Numbered from the stretch's first letter, positions 1 to 9,775 are shown. The stretch is 64,000 nucleotides of DNA from Psychrosphaera saromensis (GCF_002954545.1 NZ_MSCH01000003.1:1961991-2025990), one strand, 5' to 3'. Program-made: numbers and translations. The notes: a model not told the origin generated them from the sequence alone.

Positions 1-3000
1 CGTAAAGACTTATCCGATGCTCGGCTGTTAAATACACGCCAATTATATCAACAGTCGTTAAATAAATATGACCAGTTATTTGACAAACAAGACCCGCATT
101 ATTCCTTGGCATTAGAGTACTGGGATATTTTAACTGAGGTTAGCCCTGATTTAGAACCTACGGTTTTGTATAAGCTTCAACGTCTGAATCAGCAATATCC
201 TGCTAATCCGCGTATAAAATTAGCTTACTTTAAATACTCATTACGCGCGGGTAAAAACAAAAATAACATCTATGACGAGTTATATTTATTAACCTTTAAT
301 ACGGTATGGCAGTTTGAAGCTAAACGCCTGTGGCAATACGGTTTAATGAATACCGATGTAACACATAATAACCAACAAAATTTTAAGACGTATATTGAAA
401 GATTTCCAGATGATAATAGAGTGGGGTACCACTTTAGAGATGGCAATGCCGCATTAGAGCAGCATAGAATTTCAATGCGAGATCCCGCTTATAGAGCGAA
501 AGTAAAACTACCAAAAATGTTAGAGGACGATGCACCATTAAGTGAGATTGCATTGACTCTTGCTACTGCAAAAACCAAATACGCCGATGATCAAGACGTT
601 ATCATTGCAGAGGGGCGTTTTCTATTTAGAAAAAACGATTATGTGGGCGCTAAAGCTGCCTTTAATCGCTGCATCGAATTGTTTGAGCCAACACCGTCGG
701 TCTGTTTATCGTTAATAATAACCACCGATTATTGGGCGTTGATTGAACAAACTGAAACCTATTTAGACTCACAGCAGTTTGACCAAGCAGGTAAGACATT
801 AACTAAGTTATACCAATTTAAAGATGAAAGTAATTATCACATTTTACTCGACGGTAATCGTCAAGTTGGTTTAGGTAATTATGTTAAAGCGGAACAGTTA
901 TACCAGTCTTTACTTGCAGTAGAGCCGTTAAGTAGTCAGTTTTTAGTAACTATGATGGAGTTTAAGCTTAACTATAAAGGAAAGTTAAATATGGACACTT
1001 GGGTGTCTAATTTAACGTTACAGCAAAAAGATATAATTTTGCCTGAATATAATTCGTTATTAGTTTCACGGATTCGTGACAAGGCTGATGCTGAGCTTGA
1101 ACAAGGTAATGAGCAAGAAGCTGAGTCTTTATTAAAGTCAGCATTACGTATCGTTCAAATGCATCCCTGGGCAAGTTATGACCTCGCTAAGTTATATATA
1201 CAACAAGGGGAAGTAGATAAAGCGTTGAGCCTATACAAACCTATATCTAGTAAAGTTGAGGTGAAGTATTCATACAGTTTGATTTTAGCTAGTGTCGACA
1301 TGTATTACAGTGCGTTAAACGTGCTTCAAAGTATTCCATCAAAGTCCCGAACTAATAACATAAAACAAGATATACAAGACTATAAATTTGAATTGGCAAT
1401 GGAGAAAGTTGATAGGAGCTTACAGCAAGATAGACTGGCACTATTGACCTCAGCATCAAGCCGATTTAATTCCAATGTGGTTTATATCAGCCGAATCCAG
1501 CAGCAAATGTTGAAGTATGGTTTTTTACAGCAAAGTGCTTTATTGGCGAAGTTATTATTAGATTCAAATCAAAAGTCGGACTCACTCAACCGAATTAATG
1601 TGTTATTGCAGCTAGCTCAGGTGCAGTTGCTCGCTAAGCAACCGGACAAAGCCGTCAATAATGTTGCCTTGATTTATAAAGAAAGTGGCCGTTCATTTAC
1701 TAATGAATTAGCGTTGTCGGATTTAACTCTAGAATTACTTGAGGACAATCAACTACCACAAGTTATTCAAAGCCAATTTATCATTATGTTGGATCAACAC
1801 CTTGTACAACATGATGATGAAGTGGCGGTTTGGAAAAATGATTTACGTTTTGCCGAGTTAACTTCAGATGTGGTCAGAATGTGGCACGCGTTAGATAAAT
1901 TGATAGAGTTAGAACCTACTGAATCTTACCGTTTTTATCAGTTGTTTAGCTTATTTGAAGAGAATAAACGCCAGTTAAATGTTTCCAATGGCGAGTTTAA
2001 ATATGAGTACTTAGTGCCATTTATTCAATCGTTCCCATTTGATCCCGTCGGTTATGATGTTGCATTTAGGTTGTATAACCAATTACCTGAATTAGGCGAA
2101 AACTCAGGCAGTTTGATGAAGAAAGGTTATTACTCGGCATTGATGGCTGATATTAGTGATTCATCGGATTTTGATACTAGAGTGTTGTCCTCTGTTGATG
2201 ATTTAGTGCAAAAAACAAATTCTAGTAATTTAAACGCTAACCAAAAACAAAAAATGAATGAATATCTTCAGCTAATGAATTCAGATGGCAATGTTACTTC
2301 TATAAACGTTGGTCAAGGTTCTTGGTTGGTTAATCGTTTTCAGTCGGCATTGACTCAAAGAAGCCTGAAAGAAAATAGACGTTTGGAGTTAGGCGTTAAA
2401 AAATATGATAAATCTGGCAGTGCTGGTACATCAGAATATGATTTATCTGTTTTAAGCTTAACGTACGCTGCGCCGATGGATAATGCATGGCTCGGTAGCG
2501 GTGAATGGTACGTGAAAGTTGAGCCGACGATCATTAAAGCTGGAACGTTAGATACCAATGACTCCGCAACTGATACGTTTGGTTTTAATAAATTGTGTGA
2601 TAGTCGTTGTGATGACTTGTTATTAAAACAAGAAGAAGTAGGAACTTCCATCGCGATTGGCTTTGAAAACTCATCGGTATCGGCTGATATAGGTACAAAA
2701 CCAATTGGCTTTAAATTATTTGATTGGGTTGGTGGCGCTGCATACAGTAATAGTCTGTGGAATATTGGTTGGACTCTTGGTGTTAGTAAACGCTCTGTAA
2801 CTAGTTCATTATTGAGTTTTGCTGGTAGTGAAGACCCTTACACTTCCACCACTTGGGGCGGTACAAGTTTATACAATTTAGGTTTGTCGTTAAGTTACGA
2901 TCAGGGCGCTGGTTGGGGTATTTGGGCGTTAACGGACGCGGGTAAAATATCAGGCAAACAAGTCAAAGACAATGAAAGAACAAGAGCAATGGGCGGCATC

Positions 3001-3510
3001 TATTGGGATTGGTTTGAGCGCGATTGGTTAACTGCAAGTGTCGGGTTAAACTTATTTACTTGGCAATATGAAAAAGACTTAAGCGAATTTACTTTTGGGC
3101 AGTCTGGTTATTATAGCCCGCAAGAGTATAAGTCTGCCTCATTGCCGTTAAATTTTTATGGGCGTTTAGGTGACTTCACTTATCAAGTGGACCTGTCAGT
3201 ATCTAAGTCAGAATCTGCTGACGATGATAGTATTTATTATCCACAGCATGCAAATTATCAGCAAGTGTTAGAGCAAATAAGTAATGACAACTTTTTAGGT
3301 GGCAAAAGTACGGGTGAAGGATTCTCGGCTGAAGCCATGATTGAATATAAACTCACTAATCATTGGACCTTAGGTACAAATATTACTATCCAAAAGTCAG
3401 AGTACTTTTCACCGAACAGTCTTTATTTTTATGTGAAATATTACTTTGAACCTAACTTACAACCAGCAAATCGCCGACCTAACCCTGTCAGCATTTATAT
3501 GGATTATTAA
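1..3510 (+). CDS. bcsC: Cellulose synthase outer-membrane subunit BcsC (5' end outside window)
   Basis: The reading frame is open from base 1, so the true start lies upstream; 1169 codons are visible. The first ~760 visible residues are helical TPR-like repeats (for example the stretch QGEVDKALSLYKP). From about residue 765 the sequence turns into alternating aromatic/polar strands typical of the BCSC_C beta-barrel, ending in an aromatic Tyr. In the family, the periplasmic TPRs bind the nascent polymer and the barrel exports cellulose across the outer membrane. The stop is one base before the next gene, so the two are co-transcribed. bcsE, bcsF and bcsG downstream confirm the cellulose assignment. 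PgaA-type exporters have a similar plan but other neighbours. Confidence 0.9.
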   Translation, partial: RKDLSDARLLNTRQLYQQSLNKYDQLFDKQDPHYSLALEYWDILTEVSPDLEPTVLYKLQRLNQQYPANPRIKLAYFKYSLRAGKNKNNIYDELYLLTFNTVWQFEAKRLWQYGLMNTDVTHNNQQNFKTYIERFPDDNRVGYHFRDGNAALEQHRISMRDPAYRAKVKLPKMLEDDAPLSEIALTLATAKTKYADDQDVIIAEGRFLFRKNDYVGAKAAFNRCIELFEPTPSVCLSLIITTDYWALIEQTETYLDSQQFDQAGKTLTKLYQFKDESNYHILLDGNRQVGLGNYVKAEQLYQSLLAVEPLSSQFLVTMMEFKLNYKGKLNMDTWVSNLTLQQKDIILPEYNSLLVSRIRDKADAELEQGNEQEAESLLKSALRIVQMHPWASYDLAKLYIQQGEVDKALSLYKPISSKVEVKYSYSLILASVDMYYSALNVLQSIPSKSRTNNIKQDIQDYKFELAMEKVDRSLQQDRLALLTSASSRFNSNVVYISRIQQQMLKYGFLQQSALLAKLLLDSNQKSDSLNRINVLLQLAQVQLLAKQPDKAVNNVALIYKESGRSFTNELALSDLTLELLEDNQLPQVIQSQFIIMLDQHLVQHDDEVAVWKNDLRFAELTSDVVRMWHALDKLIELEPTESYRFYQLFSLFEENKRQLNVSNGEFKYEYLVPFIQSFPFDPVGYDVAFRLYNQLPELGENSGSLMKKGYYSALMADISDSSDFDTRVLSSVDDLVQKTNSSNLNANQKQKMNEYLQLMNSDGNVTSINVGQGSWLVNRFQSALTQRSLKENRRLELGVKKYDKSGSAGTSEYDLSVLSLTYAAPMDNAWLGSGEWYVKVEPTIIKAGTLDTNDSATDTFGFNKLCDSRCDDLLLKQEEVGTSIAIGFENSSVSADIGTKPIGFKLFDWVGGAAYSNSLWNIGWTLGVSKRSVTSSLLSFAGSEDPYTSTTWGGTSLYNLGLSLSYDQGAGWGIWALTDAGKISGKQVKDNERTRAMGGIYWDWFERDWLTASVGLNLFTWQYEKDLSEFTFGQSGYYSPQEYKSASLPLNFYGRLGDFTYQVDLSVSKSESADDDSIYYPQHANYQQVLEQISNDNFLGGKSTGEGFSAEAMIEYKLTNHWTLGTNITIQKSEYFSPNSLYFYVKYYFEPNLQPANRRPNPVSIYMDY

Positions 3511-3511
3511 C

Positions 3512-5764
3512 ATGAAGAATATACGGTGGAAACCATTAACAATATTAGTACTCATGTTACCAATTATTCACTCTTGCACCTTTGACAATGAGGCTGGCGA
3601 CGTAAGTATCCCAGATACACTTACTGACTTTTCGACAACGAACATAACTATCGGTCCAGATTGTGATGCGAGTACGGGTTCTCAAACCATAAGCTTTGCA
3701 CACCTTGCCGACTTACATGCAAACTTTGCAATGAAAGAAAGAAAATTTGAGAAGTTAAAATACTTTTATCAACAACTCAAAGAGCAAAATCCGTATACCA
3801 TATTTACTAATGCCGGTGATGATTACGAAAAAGGCTCAGTGACGGAAGTACTATCGTCTGGAAAGTCAGTAAAAGAAGCCATTTTTGCGATGGAATTTGA
3901 TGTGCGTACCATAGGCAATCATGACTTTGCTTGGGGCACGGCTGAGCTATTAGAATACGTCCAAGACCCTCACGCTAAAGTCCTAGCGTCAAACACAAAG
4001 TATATTGCTGATGATGGCGCAACGTTCGCTGCTTATGACTTTGTGCAGGCACAAGTTGGTTGTGTCAATGTAGGTTTTTTTGGCATGGTTTCATTACCAT
4101 GGAATGAGTTGGATGAAACTTACGACGGTCAATTCTTACCTGAATTAACCAATGACTTTTCTTATCGTGATATTAGCAAAGAGATTATTTTAAACTTTCG
4201 CTCTCAAGTCGATATATTAGTATTAGTTAGTCACCTTGGAGTTGTTGAAGATGGCTTTTTAGCCGACTCTATTTTAGGTATAGATCTTATTTTAGGTGGG
4301 CATAGCCACACTGGGATAGTTGAAAAAACAGTTGGCGATACGTTATTGATCCAGCCTGAGTTTTTTGCAGACGGTATTAGCCAAATCGATATTGATTTTG
4401 ATTTAGTAACGCAGACAATCACTAGCATTTCTCATCAAGATCACAATACCAGTGACATGGAAGATTACGATCTTGAGCTTGCTCAAACGTTAGATACTAT
4501 TGCTGATAAATACGCCAAAGAAAGACACGATATTATCGCTTATGCAGAATTTGATGCAGACAATACATCGTTAGCTAATGTATCGTTAGATGCTATTTAT
4601 GACGTCATGCGAGCGGATAACGAAACATCAGTAGATATTGTATTGCTAAACCCTAATCTAGTTTGGACGGCATGGGACGCAGGCGGGTTAAGTAAGCAGG
4701 ACTTTTATAATGCCTACAATGTTGAGCGTCAAAAATCAGACACGCCAGGATTTAATTCTATTTATAGAACCAGTATTACCGGCGCAAATATAAAGAAAAT
4801 GGTCACTCAACAACCTTTGTGGTTATACAAAGGAGTAACAGAGTTAGACGATGAAACGGCATACACGGTAGCTTTAAATAAAGGCCCAGCGATAAATATC
4901 CCTGCATTTTTCACTGACGATATTGAATACGTATCTGAACCTGAATTTTTTGATGAGAATTGGCAAGTATTAAGCGATTATGGCGTTAGGCGTACGGCAG
5001 CCTGTGTTTATATCGACAATGATAATACCGTAATAGATTGCATTAAAACTGAGCATGTATTGTTTGACTTTAATTCATCAAGTAATCCGTTAGAGGCGAG
5101 TGAAGGTGTAGGTGAAATGACAGCTTATCCATCCTCAAGTTACTCAATAGCAAGCGATGACATTAATACGCCTGCTGCTTATTCAATTGCTGCAGCTAAT
5201 GACAGTAGTGGGAATGTATTTAACTTTGATGTTTTTACTGAAGACCAAGGCGTTAAATTAAGTCATATTTTAGAACCTAACGGCTATTTAAGCTCAGACA
5301 ATAAATTATCTTTTTACACACTCGTTTTTGATTTATATGTACCGAGTAGTGAGAATGAATGGTTAGCTATTTTGCAAACTAACTTATTAAATACTGACGA
5401 TGCTGATTTATTTGTGCATAAAGAAGGGACGGAGTTAGAGATTGGCAGCACTCGTTATTTTAGTGGAATATTATTTAACACCTGGCAACGTATTGCTGTG
5501 GTTGTTAATAGTAATGCAGTTGAAGGTAAGACAAACTTGTATATCGACGGCGCTTTAGTTGGCACAATAACCCATGCTGATGAACGATGGGCAATAGAAT
5601 CAAGCTTTTTAATGTTTGCGGATAACACACCGGAAACAAGCAGTGGATTCATTGATAATATTTTACTAGTCAACAAACCGCTATCCGATGCGGAAGTACA
5701 ACTGCTTGGCAGCGCAAAGCAAATTATGTCTACCTCCGGTTTACCTATTGGGTTAAATGAATAA
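3512..5764 (+). CDS. Lipoprotein with 5'-nucleotidase-type metallophosphatase and LamG-like domain
   Basis: A longer frame opens at 3446 inside bcsC, but the ATG at 3512 gives a clean lipoprotein signal (MKNIRWKP, hydrophobic core, Cys22 in IIHSC), 750 aa. Metallophosphatase motifs are all present: D67-x-H69 (HLADLHANF), G102-D103, GNHD 135-138, H241 (LVSHLG) and GGHSH 262-266. A 5'-nucleotidase C-terminal-like region follows (about 330-490). The last ~200 residues (SENEWLAIL, LYIDGALVG, FIDNILLVN) resemble a concanavalin/LamG glycan-binding fold. It starts 1 bp after bcsC and overlaps bcsE by 8 bp, so it belongs to the cellulose operon. Substrate is unknown. Possibilities are a periplasmic nucleotide or phosphoester hydrolase tied to cellulose or its phosphoethanolamine decoration. 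Domain calls are firm; a link to cellulose is inferred from position. Confidence 0.8.
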   Translation: MKNIRWKPLTILVLMLPIIHSCTFDNEAGDVSIPDTLTDFSTTNITIGPDCDASTGSQTISFAHLADLHANFAMKERKFEKLKYFYQQLKEQNPYTIFTNAGDDYEKGSVTEVLSSGKSVKEAIFAMEFDVRTIGNHDFAWGTAELLEYVQDPHAKVLASNTKYIADDGATFAAYDFVQAQVGCVNVGFFGMVSLPWNELDETYDGQFLPELTNDFSYRDISKEIILNFRSQVDILVLVSHLGVVEDGFLADSILGIDLILGGHSHTGIVEKTVGDTLLIQPEFFADGISQIDIDFDLVTQTITSISHQDHNTSDMEDYDLELAQTLDTIADKYAKERHDIIAYAEFDADNTSLANVSLDAIYDVMRADNETSVDIVLLNPNLVWTAWDAGGLSKQDFYNAYNVERQKSDTPGFNSIYRTSITGANIKKMVTQQPLWLYKGVTELDDETAYTVALNKGPAINIPAFFTDDIEYVSEPEFFDENWQVLSDYGVRRTAACVYIDNDNTVIDCIKTEHVLFDFNSSSNPLEASEGVGEMTAYPSSSYSIASDDINTPAAYSIAAANDSSGNVFNFDVFTEDQGVKLSHILEPNGYLSSDNKLSFYTLVFDLYVPSSENEWLAILQTNLLNTDDADLFVHKEGTELEIGSTRYFSGILFNTWQRIAVVVNSNAVEGKTNLYIDGALVGTITHADERWAIESSFLMFADNTPETSSGFIDNILLVNKPLSDAEVQLLGSAKQIMSTSGLPIGLNE

Positions 5765-7331
5765 ATTTATGACGTCTAAATTAAATATCACAGGCTTACC
5801 GCCACTTATTAATACTTTAGAGCACGGTAAGCTGTACTGTATTACAGTGCAATCTGCTCGTTGGTTTGACACCTTAATGAGCCATGTTGTTAGTAAACGC
5901 AATACACTATTGTCTTTTCGTGATATCGAGGACGATTACCCAAGAGTTGCGGATCGTTTTAAAGATAAAAAAATTGATATTATTACGATTGAGCAAAAGC
6001 GATTACAAAAACTGTCGAAAAAACTCACCCGTTTTCTTATCGAATTGTCACAGTTACAAATAAAAGACGGGGCACTTTATATAGATTTGTCAGACTTGTT
6101 ATTAAGTGAACAGGCTAAAAATGAACAGCTGGTTATTGAGCTTAAACGTTTTGCTAGTCGTCAGAACTTAGCGATTGTTTTACTTTTTAATGAAGGTGAT
6201 AAAGACTCGGATGTTGAGCAATTTTTATCGCATCAACGTACTGACTTTTACGGAATTATGAAGTTCTCGGGCGGAGTAGAGCCAAGCTCGTTACAAATAG
6301 ATATCTGGTATATAGATACGGGCTGTGTGGTAAACCAAAACTACCGTGTGCAAAATTTAAATGGCCAATTGGCGTTATCCATTTCTGATAATGTAGATTT
6401 AGCGGTTTCCCAATTTCAACAAGCCGATGTCATTGTAGATCAGCACTACAAAGAGCTAGGTCCAAAATTAAATAAATCTTGGACAATTGCTAAAAACCAT
6501 GATGATTTATTCCGTTTAATAAAAGAGAATCCATCTGCCACTGTCTTAATGCACGCGCTTAAATCCACATCATTAAAAGAATTGGCACAACAAATTTATA
6601 AACTGCGACAATTGGCCGGGCAAAACTTAAAAGTTATTATTTTAGAAGTAAATATTAATCTACGCATGACGGAACAAAGTATTCTGCGTTGCTTAGGTGC
6701 TAACTTAATTTTACCCAGTAAAATCCACATTAATACACTCACTAATATTATTAGCTCCACAGCAAACTTAGTTTTTGTTGGGGATTTAACCGCTGATTTT
6801 TACTCTGTTTATGATGAAGAATCTATGCCGACAAAGTTAGGGTATTTGACCCCTAATGGTTTTACCAACGAATTACAAAAATTGACGGCCAGTAGTGTTA
6901 AATATGGCATATCTAGTACTTTAGTTATTTTAGAGATCCCGTCAGGTATTGCAGCCATGGACACCATTAAGTATGCTCAGTTTAACCGAAACGGTGATAT
7001 ATTTACCGTTGTAGATAATGCTATTTATGTTTACTTATATGGCTGTAGAGATGCGGATGTAGACTCTACATTGACCTTTATATTAGGTGCAGAGCCTTTA
7101 CTTATATTTAGATCGGCACAGCGTTATGTAAAATCTGATGCAATTAAATTACAAACCATTCATCTAAGTGAATACATTCAACGAAATCCGGTGGTTGATT
7201 ATCTCGATAGAATTACTGAATTTGCTGAACACCGAGAGAAAATGGAAAATATGCGCGCCGATACTATGGACGCATTTGAAATTAATATAGCGATTCCCGC
7301 TCAGCTAAAGTTGAAAAATAATGAGCTTTGA
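5757..7331 (+). CDS. bcsE: Cellulose biosynthesis c-di-GMP-binding regulator BcsE
   Basis: This 524-aa cytosolic protein overlaps the preceding gene by 8 bp and bcsF by 11 bp. It has the layout of BcsE: a degenerate RecA/NTPase-like N-terminal half, then receiver-like and degenerate GGDEF-like (GIL) parts. The GIL motif RxGD is visible as R411-N-G-D414, the site that binds cyclic di-GMP in characterised BcsE. In the family BcsE joins BcsF at the membrane and raises cellulose output when c-di-GMP is high. The ATG at 5757 is used here; ATG 5769 four codons on is a possible alternative. The bcsE-bcsF-bcsG order is the classic type II cellulose module. Confidence 0.85.
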   Translation: MNKFMTSKLNITGLPPLINTLEHGKLYCITVQSARWFDTLMSHVVSKRNTLLSFRDIEDDYPRVADRFKDKKIDIITIEQKRLQKLSKKLTRFLIELSQLQIKDGALYIDLSDLLLSEQAKNEQLVIELKRFASRQNLAIVLLFNEGDKDSDVEQFLSHQRTDFYGIMKFSGGVEPSSLQIDIWYIDTGCVVNQNYRVQNLNGQLALSISDNVDLAVSQFQQADVIVDQHYKELGPKLNKSWTIAKNHDDLFRLIKENPSATVLMHALKSTSLKELAQQIYKLRQLAGQNLKVIILEVNINLRMTEQSILRCLGANLILPSKIHINTLTNIISSTANLVFVGDLTADFYSVYDEESMPTKLGYLTPNGFTNELQKLTASSVKYGISSTLVILEIPSGIAAMDTIKYAQFNRNGDIFTVVDNAIYVYLYGCRDADVDSTLTFILGAEPLLIFRSAQRYVKSDAIKLQTIHLSEYIQRNPVVDYLDRITEFAEHREKMENMRADTMDAFEINIAIPAQLKLKNNEL

Positions 7332-7482
7332 TAATTTTATAACGATAATTACAGGCATACTGCTTGTTGGTATTATTTTAGGTATTTTCTTGCGTAATCT
7401 TTGGCAAAAGTTAATAAGAAGCAGATTATATTATTTAGTAACGCCAAAGCTTATTAAGCAATATGTTGAAGAGAAAAAATAG
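7321..7482 (+). CDS. bcsF: Small membrane protein BcsF
   Basis: A 53-codon ORF that begins inside the end of bcsE (11-bp overlap) and stops 2 bp before bcsG. The product has one strong transmembrane segment (about residues 7-24, ITIITGILLVGIILGIF) followed by a basic cytosolic tail (RNLWQKLIRSR). Size, topology and position between bcsE and bcsG match BcsF, the single-pass anchor that recruits BcsE to the cellulose synthase and interacts with BcsG. Small genes of this kind are easily missed in annotation. The assignment rests mainly on topology and synteny. Confidence 0.8.
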   Translation: MSFDNFITIITGILLVGIILGIFLRNLWQKLIRSRLYYLVTPKLIKQYVEEKK

Positions 7483-7484
7483 AT

Positions 7485-9086
7485 ATGACCACACCGATTT
7501 CTGAACAAAATAAAACATCACCTGTCGCATTTGCCGACTTAGGCGCTTGGAATTTATATTTTTTATTAAAACTTTATCTATTTTATAGCGGGTCTATAGG
7601 TTTCCACTTTTTGGAAAATATTGCTTTCTTGCTGTTTTTAATTGCCCCTTTTCGCCATAAGTTTTTATATCAAATTAGACAAGTTATTGTCATCCCAGTT
7701 GGTATTGCGCTTTTATATTACGATAGCCGATTACCTAGCTTTGAGAAAACACTAGGTCAGTTAATGAACCTTGCTGATTTTGATATGAGCTACTTAATGG
7801 AATTACTAATGCGGTTTGTTAACTTCAAGTTAATTGCCTTGTTAGTTGTAGCTGTATTTAGTTATACCTATTTAAAAAATTGGATTAAGTTCACAAGCAT
7901 CACTGTCGGTTTGTTTATGTACTTTATTATTCTGCAGTATTATCCAACCGAGTCGGCAACCGCGACGAAAGTTGTTGATAATAATATGCCTATGACGAAA
8001 AACAGTCAGACATATAACAATCCAGATGAGCAGTTAAGCCAATTTTATCACCGAGAGTCACAGCGAAAAGTCGACTTTAATGGTGTTGAACTAAACCAAC
8101 CATTTGAGTTGTTGTTCTTACATGTTTGCTCGTTGTCGTGGGATGACTTGAAAGAAACCGGGTTAGATACGCATGTTTTGTTTGATAAATTTGATGTGAT
8201 CTTTCAGCAGTTTAATAGCGCGACATCTTACAGTGGCCCAGCTGCTATTCGTATGCTTCGTGCTAGTTGCGGTCAAAAACCTCATTCACAGTTATATTCT
8301 GCTGCCGATAGTCAGTGTTATTTATTTAACAACTTAGCTAAGCTTGGTTTTGGTCATAAACTACTAATGAATCACGATGGCAAGTTCGCTAACTTTGAGA
8401 AGAACATTAGACAAGATGGCGGCTGGAATGTACCAAATGATTTAAGTGTTACGACACCGCTTATTCAAAAGTCGTTTGACGGTTCACCTATTTACTCAGA
8501 CCGTTATTTATTTGATCAGTGGTTATCAAATATAGGGTCAACGCCAAATGCAACATTATACAACACGGTAAGTTTGCATGACGGTAATAAAATCATTGGC
8601 AATCAATCAAGGTTGAACAGTTTAGAAAGTTTCCATCCACGACTGTTAAGTTTATTAAATGACATCAATTATCTTTTTGAAAAGATAGAGCAGTCTGGCA
8701 GGAAAGTCATGGTTGTGTTAGTTCCAGAGCACGGTGCTGGAATTAAAGGTGATAACCTACAATTACCAGGGATGAGAGAGTTTCCTAGTTACAACGTTAC
8801 ACACGTGCCTGTCGGCGTTAGATTATTTGGTGCGACTAAACGCCAGGCTCAAACACTAAATGTAAACTCACCATCAAGTTATTTGGCGATATCTCAACTA
8901 GTAGAACAAGTTGTTGAGAAAGATATGTTTGGTGAGCCAACGGCCACTTTAGCTGAGATTGTTAATGCATTGCCTGAAACTGATTTTGTGTCCGAAAATG
9001 ACAGTGCAACCGTAATACAATTCAAAGGAAGTTATCGAATGAAGATTGATAAAGAAGATTGGATTGAATACGGCAACGATAATTAA
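7485..9086 (+). CDS. bcsG: Cellulose phosphoethanolamine transferase BcsG
   Basis: A 533-aa inner-membrane enzyme with several N-terminal transmembrane helices (about residues 23-152) and a periplasmic alkaline-phosphatase-fold domain. Key residues known from E. coli BcsG are in place: C215 (HVCSLSWDD), nucleophile S250 (TSYSGPA), 35 residues apart as in E. coli, H365 (SLHDGN), and E415-H416 (VPEHGAG). The family transfers phosphoethanolamine from phosphatidylethanolamine to cellulose glucose units. Intact catalytic residues suggest this organism makes pEtN-cellulose. It is the last gene of the operon and is followed by a terminator. Confidence 0.92.
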   Translation: MTTPISEQNKTSPVAFADLGAWNLYFLLKLYLFYSGSIGFHFLENIAFLLFLIAPFRHKFLYQIRQVIVIPVGIALLYYDSRLPSFEKTLGQLMNLADFDMSYLMELLMRFVNFKLIALLVVAVFSYTYLKNWIKFTSITVGLFMYFIILQYYPTESATATKVVDNNMPMTKNSQTYNNPDEQLSQFYHRESQRKVDFNGVELNQPFELLFLHVCSLSWDDLKETGLDTHVLFDKFDVIFQQFNSATSYSGPAAIRMLRASCGQKPHSQLYSAADSQCYLFNNLAKLGFGHKLLMNHDGKFANFEKNIRQDGGWNVPNDLSVTTPLIQKSFDGSPIYSDRYLFDQWLSNIGSTPNATLYNTVSLHDGNKIIGNQSRLNSLESFHPRLLSLLNDINYLFEKIEQSGRKVMVVLVPEHGAGIKGDNLQLPGMREFPSYNVTHVPVGVRLFGATKRQAQTLNVNSPSSYLAISQLVEQVVEKDMFGEPTATLAEIVNALPETDFVSENDSATVIQFKGSYRMKIDKEDWIEYGNDN

Positions 9087-9136
9087 GGTTATCGTGGTTC
9101 TGGAACAACTCTGTAATTGATAAAATGAGTAACAAA

Positions 9137-9163
9137 AAATAACGGGCGGTTGCCCGTTATTTT
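9137..9163 (+). terminator. Hairpin terminator after bcsG
   Basis: Perfect 11-bp inverted repeat AAATAACGGGC / GCCCGTTATTT with loop GGTT, about 50 bp after the bcsG stop. The T run after the stem is short. It probably ends the bcs operon. Confidence 0.75.
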
Positions 9164-9200
9164 GTGTATGGGGTATAGGGTGGGGGTTGTTATTTTTATC

Positions 9201-9232
9201 CTCGATACTCGATACTCGATACTCGATACTCG
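9201..9232. repeat. Tandem repeat, 4.6 copies of CTCGATA
   Basis: Four exact copies of the heptamer CTCGATA plus a partial CTCG. Noncoding, just after the bcs terminator. Copy number in such arrays commonly varies by slippage. Confidence 0.9.
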
Positions 9233-9244
9233 GCACGTTACGTT

Positions 9245-9371
9245 ACCTTTTTGCAACAGCCAAAAAGGCGTCGACTTTTTGTTTTATGTTATTGCTGATT
9301 CATCGAATTTAACTGAACTCTGAGGTTTCGCCCCTCGGCGACCATACCTTTTTTCAACAGCCAAAAAAGGT
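9245..9371. repeat. Two related inverted repeats around CAACAGCC
   Basis: Two copies of a hairpin motif about 100 bp apart. The first is ACCTTTTTG-CAACAGCC-AAAAAGG at 9245; the second is ACCTTTTTT-CAACAGCC-AAAAAAGGT at 9346-9371, with a perfect 9-bp stem and the same 8-base loop. The shared loop and stem argue for a mobile or dispersed intergenic element rather than chance. Confidence 0.55.
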
Positions 9372-9540
9372 AGGCGAAAAAGACCGCTTCCAAACAAAAT
9401 CCAATACTTCATTAAATAGTTATTTTTGTTTACAAAAACAGACTGAAAAGTCGTCCCTGACAAACAGTCCTTTCTCAGCATCCATGCTTCGAATTTTATA
9501 AAAAATAATATTTAACAAAGTGATTTTGTGATGGAGAGTT

Positions 9541-9569
9541 AAAAGCAAAAGCAAAAGCAAAAGCAAAAG
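9541..9569. repeat. Tandem repeat, 4.8 copies of AAAAGC
   Basis: Four exact AAAAGC hexamers followed by AAAAG in noncoding DNA. A simple-sequence tract with no visible role. Confidence 0.9.
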
Positions 9570-9705
9570 AACTGCAACTGTGTTTAATAAGATTTTAATA
9601 TGAATTATGTAAATGGCTCGTTTTCCCCAAACAAAATAGCGATTGTTTATATTTAAATCACCTGCTAAGTTATTGCTCTTATACTAATTATAAGAAATAA
9701 AAAGT

Positions 9706-9775
9706 TTATAAGCGTGATAAATTCGCCTGAGGATAACTTCCTTAAACAGGAATTCGCGCTAATAAGTTGTTAAAT
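9706..9775 (+). other. attC/attI-like nested inverted repeat before cassette-like gene 1
   Basis: Three nested arms are visible: TTATAAGCG (9706) with CGCTAATAA (9757), AATTCGCCTG (9720) with CAGGAATT (9747; one unpaired G), and AGGA (9730) with TCCT (9739). GTTAAAT at 9769-9775 fits the integron core consensus GTTRRRY. Nested arms with an extrahelical base followed by GTTRRRY and then a gene 13 bp on is the attC plan. The matching RYYYAAC box at the left end is not clear, which keeps confidence low. Confidence 0.35.

Noticed and set aside
3446-3511. Upstream extension of the phosphoesterase gene into bcsC
   Set aside because: The added 22 residues would hide the lipoprotein signal; ATG 3512 gives a proper signal peptide.
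9284-9481. Minus-strand 65-codon frame in the bcsG-cassette gap
   Set aside because: It overlaps one of the twin inverted repeats, has no RBS or recognisable domain, and its composition looks like repeat DNA.
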